Source: Cellvibrio sp. OA-2007
Lineage (GTDB): Bacteria; Pseudomonadota; Gammaproteobacteria; Pseudomonadales; Cellvibrionaceae
DNA length: 64,000 nt
Reading direction: 5' to 3'
Assembly (NCBI RefSeq): GCF_000953825.1
Contig: NZ_BBUL01000083.1
Location: 1-64,000 of the forward strand
Positions 49,334 to 59,800 of this stretch are shown here, piece by piece. Below the pieces are notes generated by a model. The model was given only the letters and a program-made list of their open reading frames with translations. It did not search any database and was not told the origin of the DNA. Position 1 is the stretch's first letter, and every line of letters starts with the position of its first letter. The position numbers were made by a program, and so were the translations under genes.

Positions 49334-51985
49334 ATGCTACAAGATATTGATGCCATTGAAACAAAAGAGTGGCTGGACGCCCTAAAGTCAGTCGTACGTC
49401 ACGCCGGTAAAGACCGCGCTGCTGAGTTGTTGAAATCACTGTCTGAGTCCGCCGTTAACCATGGCATTGAACAGCCTTCATCTATTCGTACCGCTTATCG
49501 CAATACCATCCCTGTCGAACAAGAAGTTGACTATCCTGGCGATCTGAAAATGGAGCGTAAAATTCGCTCGATCATTCGCTGGAACGCTATGGCCATGGTA
49601 ATGAAGGCCAACGATAACGATGATGGTTTAGGTGGTCACATTGCTTCATTTGCGTCTTCCGCTACTTTATACGATGTAGCATTCAACAATTTCTTCCGTG
49701 GTAATGACGGTGAAGTTCCTGGTGACTTGGTTTACTTCCAAGGTCACGTATCACCTGGCATGTATGCCCGTTCTTATGTTGAGGGTCGCCTCGATGAATC
49801 TCATTTGGACAATTTCCGTCGTGAAGTAAACGGTGGCGGTTTGTCGTCTTATCCTCACCCATGGTTAATGCCGGACTACTGGCAGTTCCCTACCGTATCT
49901 ATGGGCTTGGGGCCAATCAAAGCAATCTATCAAGCGCGTTTTAACCGCTATATGGAAGCCCGTGGTCTTACTCCGGTAAGTGACCGCAAGGTATGGGCAT
50001 TCCTAGGCGATGGCGAATGTGACGAGCCGGAAAGCTTGGGTGCAATTTCTCTCGCGGCGCGTGAGAAACTCGATAATCTGATTTTTGTGATCAACTGTAA
50101 TTTACAACGTTTGGATGGCCCGGTACGCGGCAACGGCAAGATCGTGCAAGAGCTTGAGGGTGTATTCCGCGGTGCTGGCTGGAATGTAGTTAAAGTTCTG
50201 TGGGGTTCCGGTTGGGACCGCCTGCTGGAAAAAGATAAAACTGGCCTGTTGCAAAAGCGCATGGACGAAGTAGTCGATGGCGAAATGCAAAACTACAAAG
50301 CAAATGGCGGAGCTTATACTCGTGAGCATTTCTTTGGTAAATACCCGGAGTTGTTGGAGTTAGTAAGCGATATGTCTGACCAAGATATTCTGTATCTTGC
50401 GCGCGGCGGCCACGACGTTAAAAAGGTTTATAACGCCTATCACAATGCAGTGAATACCAAGGGTCAACCAACTGTTGTGCTTGCTCAAACCGTTAAAGGT
50501 TACGGCATGGGTTCATCGGGCGAAGCAATCAACAAAACTCACTCTGCCAAGTCTTTGGCGGTTGAAGATTTAAAGAAATTCCGCGACCGTTTTGAGTTGC
50601 CGTTTAAAGATGAAGAATTGGCTTCGCTGCCTTACTATCGTCCAGCGGATGATAGTCCTGAAATGCAATACATGCGTTCGCGCCGCAATACCCTGAACGG
50701 CTATTTACCATCGCGCAAATCGGATTTCGATCCAGTTGTAGCGCCTGCATTAGAGGCTTTTGCTGCACAGCTGAAAAGCACCGGCGAGCGTGAAATCTCT
50801 ACCACCATGAGTTTTGTACGGATTCTGTCGTCACTGGTTAAGGACAAACAAATCGGCAAACAAATTGTGCCAATCGTGCCGGATGAAGCGCGTACCTTTG
50901 GTATGGAAGGTATGTTTAAAACCATCGGTATTTATTCATCCGAAGGTCAAAAATATACCCCTCATGATGCTGGCCAAATGATGTCTTACCATGAGTCGGC
51001 TACTGGCCAGATTCTGGAGGAGGGTATTAACGAAGCAGGTTCTATGGCTTCGTGGATTGCTGCAGCAACTGCCTACAGCAACTACCGTGTACCCATGATT
51101 CCGTTCTACATTTACTACTCCATGTTTGGTTTCCAACGTATCGGTGACTTGGCATGGGCAGCGGGCGACTCGCAAGCGCGTGGTTTCTTGCTCGGTGCTA
51201 CCGCTGGCCGTACTACCTTGAACGGCGAAGGCTTGCAGCATCAGGACGGCCATAGTCACGTAATGGCGAATACCATTCCTAACTGCCGTACCTATGACCC
51301 AACCTATGCTTATGAGTTAGCGGTGATCATTCAGGACGGCATCAAGCGCATGTATCACGATAAAGAGAATGTGTTCTATTACATCTCTTTGATGAATGAA
51401 AATTATCAACACCCTGAAATGCCAGAAGGTTCACAAGAAGGCATTATCAAAGGTATTTATCAACTAGAGAAAGGTACTGGCAAAGCCAAAAACCGCGTTC
51501 AATTGATGGGTGCCGGTACTATTTTGCGCGAAGTGCGTTTTGCTGCAGAAATTCTGCGCAGCGACTTTGATGTTGAAGCCGATGTGTGGAGCGTAACCAG
51601 CGTGAATGAACTGACTCGCGATGGTCAGCGCGCTACCCGTTGGAATATGTTGAATCCGACTGCAACTCCGCGTAAACCTTATATCACTCAAGTGTTAGAA
51701 GCGGCGGAAGGTCCATTCATTATTTCAACTGATAACTTGAAAACCTACTCTGAACAGTTGCGTGCCTATATTCCAGGTTCGTACACCGTATTGGGTACTG
51801 AAGGTTTTGGTCGCAGTGACACCCGTACCCAATTGCGTCATTTCTTCGAAGTAAACCGCTACTTTGTGGTGATTGCAGCACTTAAATCTTTGGCGGACCA
51901 AGGCAAGATTAAAGCCGATGTGGTTGCCAAGGCCATCAAAAAGTTTGGCATTGATCCGGAAAAAGCGGATCCAATGAGCGTATAA
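49334..51985 (+). CDS. aceE: Pyruvate dehydrogenase E1 component (homodimeric type)
   Basis: AceE decarboxylates pyruvate with thiamine diphosphate and passes the acetyl group to E2. The 883-residue protein is the single-chain, gammaproteobacterial type. It shows GHIASFASSATLYDVAFNNFF, the thiamine motif GDGECDEPES...NCNLQ (near residue 225), and the C-terminal GTEGFGRSDTR segment. The ATG at 49334 follows GAGGAG (49322-49327). aceF follows after 95 bp containing a hairpin. Confidence 0.98.
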   Translation: MLQDIDAIETKEWLDALKSVVRHAGKDRAAELLKSLSESAVNHGIEQPSSIRTAYRNTIPVEQEVDYPGDLKMERKIRSIIRWNAMAMVMKANDNDDGLGGHIASFASSATLYDVAFNNFFRGNDGEVPGDLVYFQGHVSPGMYARSYVEGRLDESHLDNFRREVNGGGLSSYPHPWLMPDYWQFPTVSMGLGPIKAIYQARFNRYMEARGLTPVSDRKVWAFLGDGECDEPESLGAISLAAREKLDNLIFVINCNLQRLDGPVRGNGKIVQELEGVFRGAGWNVVKVLWGSGWDRLLEKDKTGLLQKRMDEVVDGEMQNYKANGGAYTREHFFGKYPELLELVSDMSDQDILYLARGGHDVKKVYNAYHNAVNTKGQPTVVLAQTVKGYGMGSSGEAINKTHSAKSLAVEDLKKFRDRFELPFKDEELASLPYYRPADDSPEMQYMRSRRNTLNGYLPSRKSDFDPVVAPALEAFAAQLKSTGEREISTTMSFVRILSSLVKDKQIGKQIVPIVPDEARTFGMEGMFKTIGIYSSEGQKYTPHDAGQMMSYHESATGQILEEGINEAGSMASWIAAATAYSNYRVPMIPFYIYYSMFGFQRIGDLAWAAGDSQARGFLLGATAGRTTLNGEGLQHQDGHSHVMANTIPNCRTYDPTYAYELAVIIQDGIKRMYHDKENVFYYISLMNENYQHPEMPEGSQEGIIKGIYQLEKGTGKAKNRVQLMGAGTILREVRFAAEILRSDFDVEADVWSVTSVNELTRDGQRATRWNMLNPTATPRKPYITQVLEAAEGPFIISTDNLKTYSEQLRAYIPGSYTVLGTEGFGRSDTRTQLRHFFEVNRYFVVIAALKSLADQGKIKADVVAKAIKKFGIDPEKADPMSV

Positions 51986-51990
51986 AACCG

Positions 51991-52013
51991 TCGCCCTCTC
52001 ACAAAGAGGGCGA
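51991..52013 (+). other. Intercistronic hairpin between aceE and aceF
   Basis: TCGCCCTCT (51991-51999) pairs with AGAGGGCGA (52005-52013), 9 bp with a 5-nt loop and no T tract. It may protect the aceE message or tune the E1:E2 ratio. Confidence 0.6.
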
Positions 52014-52080
52014 TGTTGTTTGTATCCGTCCAAAACATTTATCAAATGTAGAAATAACCGATTAGCGAGGAACTACTACA

Positions 52081-53697
52081 GTGGCAATTCAAACAATTAA
52101 AGTGCCTGATATTGGCGGCGCAGAAGGCGTTGAAGTTATCGAGATCTCCGTAAATGTAGGCGATGTTATCGCTGAAGGCGATTCGATTGTCGTGCTGGAA
52201 ACCGACAAGGCTTCAATGGAAATCCCGGCCGATGTTGCAGGCAAGGTTGTCGCTATTAAAGTAAATCTTGGCGATAAAGTATCGCAAGATGCTGTATTGC
52301 TTGAAGTGGAAGCAGAAGGCAGTGCCGCTGCTGCTCCGGCTCCACAAGCGGCGGCTCCGGCACCTGCACCTGCTGCATCGCCTGCGCCAGTTGCTGCTGC
52401 CACTGCCACAGCATCGGCTGCCGGAACCGAAGTACAAATGGTAGTTCCGGACATAGGTGGCGCCGAGGGTGTCGAAGTGATCGAGATCTCGGTAAATGTT
52501 GGCGATGAGGTTGATGCTGGCGATTCATTGATCGTGCTCGAAACCGATAAAGCCTCTATGGAAATTCCGGCCGAAGCTGCCGGTAAAATTGTTAGCCTTG
52601 CGGTAAAAGTGGGCGATAAGCTTTCTCAAGGTTCAGTAATTGGTGTGCTCGCCACCAGCGGCGGCGCTCCTGTTGCAGCAGCACCTGCGGCTGCACCGGC
52701 TAAAGCAGAAGCAGCTCCTGCCGTAGCCGCTCCGAAAGTAGAAGCACCAAAGGCGGCGTCTGCCCCAGTTGCTGATGTTGCTCAAACCGGCGATGTTTAT
52801 GCTGGCCCAGCGGTGCGTAAACTGGCTCGTCAACTCGGTGTTGATATGGGCAAAGTGTCTGGCACTGGCCCACGTGGTCGCCTGTTGAAAGACGACGTAC
52901 GCGCTTATGTAAAACCTATAGTGCAAGCGGCGCAATCCGGCGCATCTTTTGGCGGTTCAGGCATTCCCGCATTACCCGTAGTCGATTACTCCAAGTTTGG
53001 TGAAATCGAAATTGTTAAAATGAGCAAAATCAAAAAACTGACTGCTGATGCCATGACTCGTAGTTGGTTGAATGTTCCGCGCATCACCCAGTTTGACGAT
53101 GCTGATATCACGGATCTGGAAGTTTTCCGCAACAGCATGAAAGCTGAAGCAGAGAAGCGTGGCAGTAAATTGACTCCATTGCCGTTTATTGTTAAGGCAG
53201 TGGCTGCTGCTTTGGTTGCAGAGCCTTCCTTTAATGTTTCTGTGCATCAAGACAACGAAAGTATTGTGCATAAAAAGTTTGTACACATTGGTATCGCAGT
53301 TGATACACCCAATGGTTTGTTGGTGCCGGTTGTTCGCAACGTGGATAAAAAAGGTTTGTTTGAACTGGCCGATGAAATTAATGTGCTCGCCAAAAAAGCA
53401 CGTGATGGCAAGTTGACCCCAGCAGAGATGCAGGGTGGTTGCTTCACCATTTCCAGCTTGGGCGCTATGGGTGGAAACGGCTTTACACCAATGGTATCTG
53501 CACCAACTGAAGTGGGTATTTTGGGTGTGTCCCGTGCACAAATGAAGCCTGTGTGGAATGGTAAAGAGTTCATTCCGCGCAATATGTTGCCACTGTCATT
53601 GTCTTACGATCACCGTGCAGTAAACGGTGCTGATGCCGGTCGCTTTATGACTTATCTGGTATCGGTAATCGGCGATTTGCGTCGCTTGTTATTGTAA
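52081..53697 (+). CDS. aceF: Dihydrolipoyllysine-residue acetyltransferase (E2 of pyruvate dehydrogenase)
   Basis: AceF forms the core of the complex and moves the acetyl group to CoA. The 538-residue protein has two lipoyl domains (about 1-78 and 118-195), each with the lipoylated lysine in ETDKASMEIP, joined by alanine/proline-rich linkers. Then come an E3/E1-binding domain (about 237-275, AGPAVRKLARQLGVDM) and a catalytic domain with active-site HRAVNGADAGRF near the end. The start is GTG at 52081 with GCGAGG upstream. Two lipoyl domains compare with three in E. coli. No lpd gene follows; a terminator does. Confidence 0.97.
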   Translation: MAIQTIKVPDIGGAEGVEVIEISVNVGDVIAEGDSIVVLETDKASMEIPADVAGKVVAIKVNLGDKVSQDAVLLEVEAEGSAAAAPAPQAAAPAPAPAASPAPVAAATATASAAGTEVQMVVPDIGGAEGVEVIEISVNVGDEVDAGDSLIVLETDKASMEIPAEAAGKIVSLAVKVGDKLSQGSVIGVLATSGGAPVAAAPAAAPAKAEAAPAVAAPKVEAPKAASAPVADVAQTGDVYAGPAVRKLARQLGVDMGKVSGTGPRGRLLKDDVRAYVKPIVQAAQSGASFGGSGIPALPVVDYSKFGEIEIVKMSKIKKLTADAMTRSWLNVPRITQFDDADITDLEVFRNSMKAEAEKRGSKLTPLPFIVKAVAAALVAEPSFNVSVHQDNESIVHKKFVHIGIAVDTPNGLLVPVVRNVDKKGLFELADEINVLAKKARDGKLTPAEMQGGCFTISSLGAMGGNGFTPMVSAPTEVGILGVSRAQMKPVWNGKEFIPRNMLPLSLSYDHRAVNGADAGRFMTYLVSVIGDLRRLLL

Positions 53698-53719
53698 TAA
53701 TTTGAGTTTGTGCAGTTAC

Positions 53720-53749
53720 AAAAGGGTCGGCAATTGCTGGCCCTTTTTT
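53720..53749 (+). terminator. Terminator after aceF
   Basis: AAAAGGG-TC-GGCAATTGCTGGCCCTTTTTT forms an A/T-flanked stem (AAAAGGG with CCCTTTT, plus an inner GCAATTGC) and ends in six T. It closes the aceEF operon. Confidence 0.75.
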
Positions 53750-53767
53750 GTTTTTGTTTTTGTTTTT
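53744..53767 (+). repeat. TTTTTG hexamer repeated four times
   Basis: Directly after the aceF terminator the unit TTTTTG occurs in tandem (53744-53767), continuing into TTTG. It overlaps the terminator's T tract. It is noncoding and could vary in copy number between strains. Confidence 0.7.
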
Positions 53768-53876
53768 GTTTGATGTTTTTATCAGTTTTGCTTTTTGGTT
53801 ATAGCTAGTTACACTTAATAAAAAATTTTATCGGCAATTATTTGGTCATGTGATTTCTCTACTGAGTGATATAACG

Positions 53877-54890
53877 ATGACCTATGTAACAAATATTTTG
53901 CGCTTTTCGATAATGCTGTGGTTTGCTGCTTTAATTGGCTGCCAAAGCATTACGCAAATCGATGATCCTACCAACACATATACCCCCGAAACGACTTACC
54001 AAAAACTGATCGGCGAATTTCCGTTTATTGATATTGCCAGCCGTGCTGTGCCTGAGTCTGTAAGGGAAATTAAAAATATCACCTATGTTCGTTACGGTGA
54101 GCGCGCATTGCAGTTGGATTTATATCTGCCTAAATCTGCGTCATCCCATAAAAAGCCGGGCATTGTGTTTGTTCATGGCGGTGGTTGGCGTGCGGGCTAT
54201 CGCACTAACTTTACCCCCATGGCGATTGCTATGGCGGAGCACGGCTATGTAGCAGCAACCATCAGTTATCGCTTGTCTCCGGAGGCACGATATCCTGCGG
54301 CGATTCACGATGTGAAGGCGGCTATTCGCTGGTTGCGCAAAAATGCTAAAAAATATGGCGTCAACCCTGATCAAATTGCCGTGGGTGGTGGTTCGGCGGG
54401 CGGGCAAATTGCCAGCTTGACAGGCATGACCAATGGTTTGGAAAATTTTGATCCGCAAGCAACTGAATCATCTGTTTTAAGTGCAGTACAAGCGATTGTG
54501 AATATAGATGGTCTGTCTGATTTTACCTCGGAAGCGGCACGTTTCCATGAGGATGACCCGCGCAAGAATCCTTCGGCAGCGGGCGCCTGGTTTGGCGGGC
54601 GCTACGCTGAAAAAACTGCATTGTGGCATGAGGCATCGCCAACTTTTTATGTAAACCAAAACACGCCGCCGATTTTATTTCTAATCAGCGCGCAAGAGCG
54701 TTTTAGTGTTGGGCATAAAGAGATGATTGAAAAAATGAAGCCTTTTGGTATTCCCTACCAAGTAGCTCAAATTCCGAATTCACCACATTCTTTTTGGCTG
54801 TTCGATCCCTGGCTGCAGCCTTCGGTGGAGGTTGTAGTGAATTTTTTAGATCGGCAGTTCAAAACAGCGCGTAGCGATAATGCCCACTAA
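53877..54890 (+). CDS. Lipoprotein alpha/beta-hydrolase (carboxylesterase, feruloyl/acetyl-esterase-like)
   Basis: The ATG at 53877 follows GAGTGA and gives 337 residues with a lipoprotein signal (MLWFAALIGC, lipobox LIGC), so it is anchored at the membrane or cell surface. The hydrolase domain has the oxyanion motif HGGGW (near residue 100), the nucleophile elbow GGGSAGG, and the histidine in SPHSFWLF, in the hormone-sensitive-lipase/BD-FAE style. These enzymes cut acyl esters, including decorations on plant polysaccharides; the substrate here is not known. An in-frame GTG at 53850 would weaken the signal. Its end overlaps the convergent DUF1287 gene by 32 bp. Confidence 0.88.
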   Translation: MTYVTNILRFSIMLWFAALIGCQSITQIDDPTNTYTPETTYQKLIGEFPFIDIASRAVPESVREIKNITYVRYGERALQLDLYLPKSASSHKKPGIVFVHGGGWRAGYRTNFTPMAIAMAEHGYVAATISYRLSPEARYPAAIHDVKAAIRWLRKNAKKYGVNPDQIAVGGGSAGGQIASLTGMTNGLENFDPQATESSVLSAVQAIVNIDGLSDFTSEAARFHEDDPRKNPSAAGAWFGGRYAEKTALWHEASPTFYVNQNTPPILFLISAQERFSVGHKEMIEKMKPFGIPYQVAQIPNSPHSFWLFDPWLQPSVEVVVNFLDRQFKTARSDNAH

Positions 54891-55473
54891 TCTTGTAGTC
54901 AAATAACATATCTTCAAGCTGTGGGCCTGCGCCAATGTTGTGGACAATTAATGGGCGCAGACCATCGGCGGAAAAGCGATTCGTTACAATGCCAATGTGC
55001 GGCAAGTTCCCCGGCAGCATCCAAGTGACTAAATCGCCTGCTTGATAGGCTTGTGCTTGGTTTGATATTGCGAGCTTTTTGCCGTGGCGAGTAAAAAAAG
55101 TTTGTAAATTGGGCACGCGGCGATGATCGATATTGGTATCCGTTTTGTTTTGTCCCCAATTCTTTTTTGCTGGATAAAGTGCAAAGTTTTTGCGCATATC
55201 TTCATGCACTAATTGTTGCAGATCGATCCCAAGCTTGCGGTACGCGCGAATAATTACATCAGTGCATACACCGTATTGCGCCGGTACATCCCCCATGGGG
55301 TAGGTGATTTTAAAGTAGGCTCCGTTGTAGGTTACCCGCTCTTGCGTTTGCGCCACTGCTGCTGCAATTAGTTGCTGGGTCTTATCTGCGTGCGCGGTAA
55401 TATTTTCTGCGTTGCAATATTGTGCGACGAGAAATATCAACCCGCTGAGAAAAGATGTTAATAATTTAGTCAT
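54859..55473 (-). CDS. DUF1287-family periplasmic protein
   Basis: The 204-residue protein with a signal peptide (MTKLLTSFLSGLIFLVAQYCNA) belongs to DUF1287, probably an NlpC/P60-like papain-fold amidase by distant likeness. The putative catalytic Cys lies in YGVCTDVIIRAYRKLGIDLQQLVHEDM and the His in PHIGIVTN, with HNIGAGP after it. The role is unproven; cell-wall peptide cutting is an inference. The C-terminal codons overlap the end of the convergent esterase gene by 32 bp. Confidence 0.87.
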   Translation of the reverse strand: MTKLLTSFLSGLIFLVAQYCNAENITAHADKTQQLIAAAVAQTQERVTYNGAYFKITYPMGDVPAQYGVCTDVIIRAYRKLGIDLQQLVHEDMRKNFALYPAKKNWGQNKTDTNIDHRRVPNLQTFFTRHGKKLAISNQAQAYQAGDLVTWMLPGNLPHIGIVTNRFSADGLRPLIVHNIGAGPQLEDMLFDYKISGHYRYALF

Positions 55474-55529
55474 CGGACTTATCCTTAAGTTTAAATTACG
55501 TATAGGGGGTTACTCTTCAGTCTGGAGGT

Positions 55530-55913
55530 TTACTGCTGAGTTTTGCTGTTCCAATACAACAGCTTGGCAAAAGGCGCTACTGTTTTTTCCAAAAGCATAA
55601 TTATCGTTAACCCTAATAAAACGCCGCCGCTATTGGCAAGAATATCCATTCCGCTAAATGTGCGCGGCGGATTGAAATACTGGCCGACTTCAATCGCAAT
55701 GGAGTAGGCAATTAAAAATGCTGCGCGTTGCCATATAGGCCAAGTCGGCCGCGCAAAACTAATCGAAAATGCTGCAATACAGTAACCCGTAAAGTGCATC
55801 AGCAAATCATTAAACACTGGAATGTTATTTTCAGGGTGGGGTGTTAAACCCAGGTAGGTATAAATCGCTAACAAGCCATAAAATTGCATCACGCACAAAC
55901 AACGCCAAAGCAT
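55530..55913 (-). CDS. VanZ-family membrane protein
   Basis: The 127-residue protein has about four hydrophobic segments and belongs to the VanZ-like family (named from teicoplanin resistance, but mostly of unknown function in Gram-negatives). Typical is LMHFTGYCIAAFSISF followed by EVGQYFNPPRTFSGMDILANSGGVLLG. It lies 56 bp upstream of the DUF1287 gene, both leftward, so they may share a transcript. Confidence 0.85.
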   Translation of the reverse strand: MLWRCLCVMQFYGLLAIYTYLGLTPHPENNIPVFNDLLMHFTGYCIAAFSISFARPTWPIWQRAAFLIAYSIAIEVGQYFNPPRTFSGMDILANSGGVLLGLTIIMLLEKTVAPFAKLLYWNSKTQQ

Positions 55914-56010
55914 AATTCGCTCTCCGTAAAAGTTCGGCAGAGCATAACAGTTTTTTGAAGTGGGCTGATGTAACGATTGCGTTCAGCAATAGGGTTATTG
56001 CCGGGCTAAT

Positions 56011-56634
56011 TTACTTGACCAGTGCGACTAGCGGTTCTGCGGCGTATAGGTCTTGCGGGACATTAATATTAAAAAAAGGATCGTAGTTTTCTACTGCAAA
56101 TTCTACTTCCACCAGCTTTTGTTGTTTGATCCAATCCTGTAGGCGGGGTGTATCGCCCGTTTGCAGTTGTTGATCAATCTTACCCAACAGCGATGCATGC
56201 CAGAGTGCAAAAATAGGGTGGGTACGATCCTGGGATTTGGCGACGGCGAGCTGCGCATGTTGGCCTGTGGCAGCATCGAATAAACGAGTAACCAAATCGG
56301 CAGGAAAGAAGGGCGTGTCCGATGCAAAGCTGGCCAGCCATTCCGCATCCGGGTTCTTGGTTTGCATCCAGGATAAACCCGCGTGAATACCTGCCAGCGG
56401 GCCGAGATTGCCGGGGTAAACATCTGGAATCACCGGCAGGCGAGTGCGGGCGAAACGCAGGCTATTGCCGTTGGCGTTGAGTAGCAGTTGGCTAACTTGT
56501 GGCTGGGCGCGCTCGACAGTCCGTTGTAGTAGTGTTTTGCCACCCAGAGGCAGCAGGCATTTATCACCCCCGCCCATACGCTTGGCAAGTCCGCCGGCAA
56601 GAATAATACCGACAACGGATTGGAAATTACTCAT
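56011..56634 (-). CDS. mobA: Molybdenum cofactor guanylyltransferase
   Basis: MobA attaches GMP to molybdopterin to make the bis-MGD cofactor. The 207-residue protein has the nucleotidyl-transferase signature LAGGLAKRMGGGDKCLLPLGGKTLLQRT, then PGNLGPLAGIHAGL, the metal Asp in ASDTPFFP, and ends with NINVPQDL. The start is ATG at 56634. No other molybdenum gene lies nearby. The 264-bp divergent gap to the CPBP gene has no promoter I would assert. Confidence 0.95.
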   Translation of the reverse strand: MSNFQSVVGIILAGGLAKRMGGGDKCLLPLGGKTLLQRTVERAQPQVSQLLLNANGNSLRFARTRLPVIPDVYPGNLGPLAGIHAGLSWMQTKNPDAEWLASFASDTPFFPADLVTRLFDAATGQHAQLAVAKSQDRTHPIFALWHASLLGKIDQQLQTGDTPRLQDWIKQQKLVEVEFAVENYDPFFNINVPQDLYAAEPLVALVK

Positions 56635-56898
56635 AGGTGTTTTTGACTGGCTCAGAATTATCGTTGGCGATTAATCTGGTGCGCATCCTAGTGTTTGGCA
56701 CATTAATCATTGTTTGCATATAGTGTCTAGTGTAGCTGTTGAGTGAGCGCATCACCATGATTTTTATGTGAAGTGCTGACCAGTGTGTGGATTTGCCACA
56801 AACTTTCCCTCCTTTGTAATTCCCTATAGGATTCGCACCTTGTCTATTCAATGTGTTTCCGTGATGGACAATATCACGATAATCAATAAGGAAAATGG

Positions 56899-59800
56899 AT
56901 GATGCAGGTTTCTTCCCAGCACTTTTTTTCATTTCAATCCCGGTTGTTCTGGGCGATTTTTTTAGTCGCTGCATTGATTGCAGCTGTAGCCGCCATCAAG
57001 TTGATGTTTGTGGCTGCACCGGGTCTCAATGTCGATATCACCTTTTCCCGCGAACAAGCCGTTGCCGCTGCGCAGCAATTCCAACAGCGTCAATTTCCGG
57101 AGTTAACCACCGAGCGCTCTGCCACTGTGTTTGTGAGTGATCGTGGCTTGCAAAATTATGTGGAGTTGGAAGCGGGTGGGGTCGATGCATTTCAACAGTT
57201 GATCCCGCAGTTGGATGCGGTGACGCACTACTGGAAAGTGCGCAATTTTGCAGCGGGGCAAGAGGAAGAGTTAATTATGGCGTTCAGCCCGCGCGGCGAG
57301 CCAATCTCGTTTGCGTATTTGATGCCAGATAAAACACCGGGAGCCGCGTTAGATGAGTCTGCTGCGCGTGAGCTTGCCGAGGCGGGCGCACGCTCTTTTA
57401 TGGGCGAGCGTTTCAACGCTTATAAAACCTTGGAGACTAAACAAAAACGCCAAGCGTCCGGGCGTGTGGATTACAGTTTTACCTATGAGCACAGCAGTCT
57501 TAGTGCAAACGAGGCGCGCTTTCGGCTGGAGTTGAAAGTGGCGGGCGACAAATTAATCGCCGTCGATACCTTCAAACATATCCCCGAGGCTTTTGATCAG
57601 CGCTTTAATGAAATGCGTTCGCTCAACACCCAGATTAGTCAAATCGCCAGTTATTTTATGGCGGTACTGTTTGGCTTGGGCGGTTTGGCAGGTGGCGGAA
57701 TCTGGTTGTTTCGTCGCCACCAACTTCGCTGGGTAAATGCGTTTTGGCCGGCATTGGTGGTTGGGGCTGGTCTGGCCGGCGCTGTATTTGCCAATTTGCC
57801 TATGGCCTGGATGAACTACCAAACCACCAGTTCGGCGCAGACATTTTTATTTCAACAGCTGGCGCAGGCCGGGGGGGTATTGGTATTTGCCAGCCTCGCA
57901 TTTGCTACGATTTATGCAATCGCCGAGGGTTTGACGCGCATGGCATTTGCCGATCATCCGCGTCTGTGGGATATGTTTCGCCCAGCAGCTCTTTCGCCAG
58001 AAGTACTTGGGCGAGTGCTGGGTGCCTATGCATGGACGGGATGCTTTCTGCTGTATGCGATGGTGTTTTATTGGTTTAGCTCAACGGTGTTGGGCTGGTG
58101 GCAGCCTGCTGGAATGAATTCTGATCCTAATATTCTTGCCAGCTGGCGTCCGGCACTGGCACCGATTTTTACCGCGTTACAGGCGGGAACTTGGGAGGAG
58201 TGCGTATTTCGTGCGATTCCCTTGGCGCTGGCGGTCTTGATTGGCAATCACTTTGGCATACGCAATAAATTGGTGATTGTCACCCTGATTTTGCAGGCGC
58301 TGATTTTTGCAGGCGTGCATGCTAATTATCCCAACCTGCCAGGCTACAGCCGTCTGATTGAATTGTTTATTCCAGCGCTTGCATTCGGTTTGGTGTATCT
58401 GCGTTTTGGTTTGATGATCTGCATGATCACGCATTTTGAATACGATTTGGTGTTGATGAGCCTGCCGATTTTTACCGCTGATGATGCCAGCCTGTGGTTT
58501 GACCGCCTGCTGGTGATTCTCGCTGGCGCTGCGCCTTTGCTGGCATTGGCATGGGCGCGTCTGCGTGGTGGTCGGTGGGCGGCGTTGGGTAGCGAATGGC
58601 GCAATGGTGCACCGGTTGATCTGGTGCCAGACGCATCGCCAAGTACCCCAGCTGAAGCGTTCAGTATAGGTGCGCCACTCAGTATTAAACCTCTGTGGCT
58701 GGCCGTTATCGCCCTTGCGGCGATGGTATTGATCGGCCTGGGTGCAAATCGCACATCGCGCCTGGAGTGGCCGCAATACGAAATTGATCGCGCCCAAGCT
58801 GGCCAGCAAGCCGAACAATATTTACAGGAGCGTGGCGTGCTATTGGAAGGTGAATGGCGGCGAACAATTACGACGCACAATGGTGAATACCAGACGCGCA
58901 ATTTTGTGTGGCGTCAGGCTGGAGCTGAGAAAACCCAAGAGCTCATCGGTAAATATTTGGATACCCCCTTCTGGGTCGTTACCTGGCGTAAATTTGACGG
59001 CCCGGTAGAGGATCGTTCCGAGTATTGGCAGGCGTGGATTTATCCCGACGGGCGTTTGCACGAACTGGTACATCAATTACCGGAAGGGCGTACCGGCGCT
59101 AAGTTGACGCGCGGCCAAGCGAAAGCCAAGGCAATGGCATGGATAATTGAAAATGGCTGGGGAAATCTAGCCACGCTGGAAGAAAAATCAGTTGAAGAAA
59201 TCCTGCGTCCGGCGCGTCGTGATTGGGCAGTGACTTATCTCGATAAGCAGGCGTTTGATCAGGGCAATGGACGGGCTGCCATTGTTATCAAGTTGGCCGG
59301 CGACGAGGTGACCAGCTATGTCCGTACTATCGATATCCCACAGGAGTGGACCCGCGCCGAAACTGAAGCCTATTCCCGCGAGCAGCCCTATAACATTGTC
59401 TCCAAGTTGGCCTTATTGGTTTTGGTGGGGCTCGCGGTAGTGTGCTTTTTCCGCAAATCCAGCGGGCGAAAATTCAGCCTTATCGCTGCATTACCCTGGG
59501 TGCTGTTGATCGTGTGTGCCAATACTGCTGTGTCACTGCTCTGGATCGATCAAGCGCTGACTAATTTCCAAACCACTATGGGCTGGTGGATGCAAATCGG
59601 CATGTTGTTGGTTGGTTTAGGCATAGGTGCCAGTGTGATAGGGGCTTTGGTATTTTTCATCGCACAAGCGCTGCACACCGAGCGTCCGCGGATCGGTGCA
59701 AATTTGACCGGTGATTTTGTGCTGGGAGTCGTCTTGGCTTTGGCCTTGGTGGCTTATCGCGCGCTGATAGAGTTGCTATTGCCAACTATTTGGGCGCCTA

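Noticed and set aside
58177-58818. Antisense open frames inside the CPBP gene (213 and 185 codons)
   Set aside because: The sense frame has intact CPBP motifs and membrane helices; the antisense products have no signal, motif or ribosome site.
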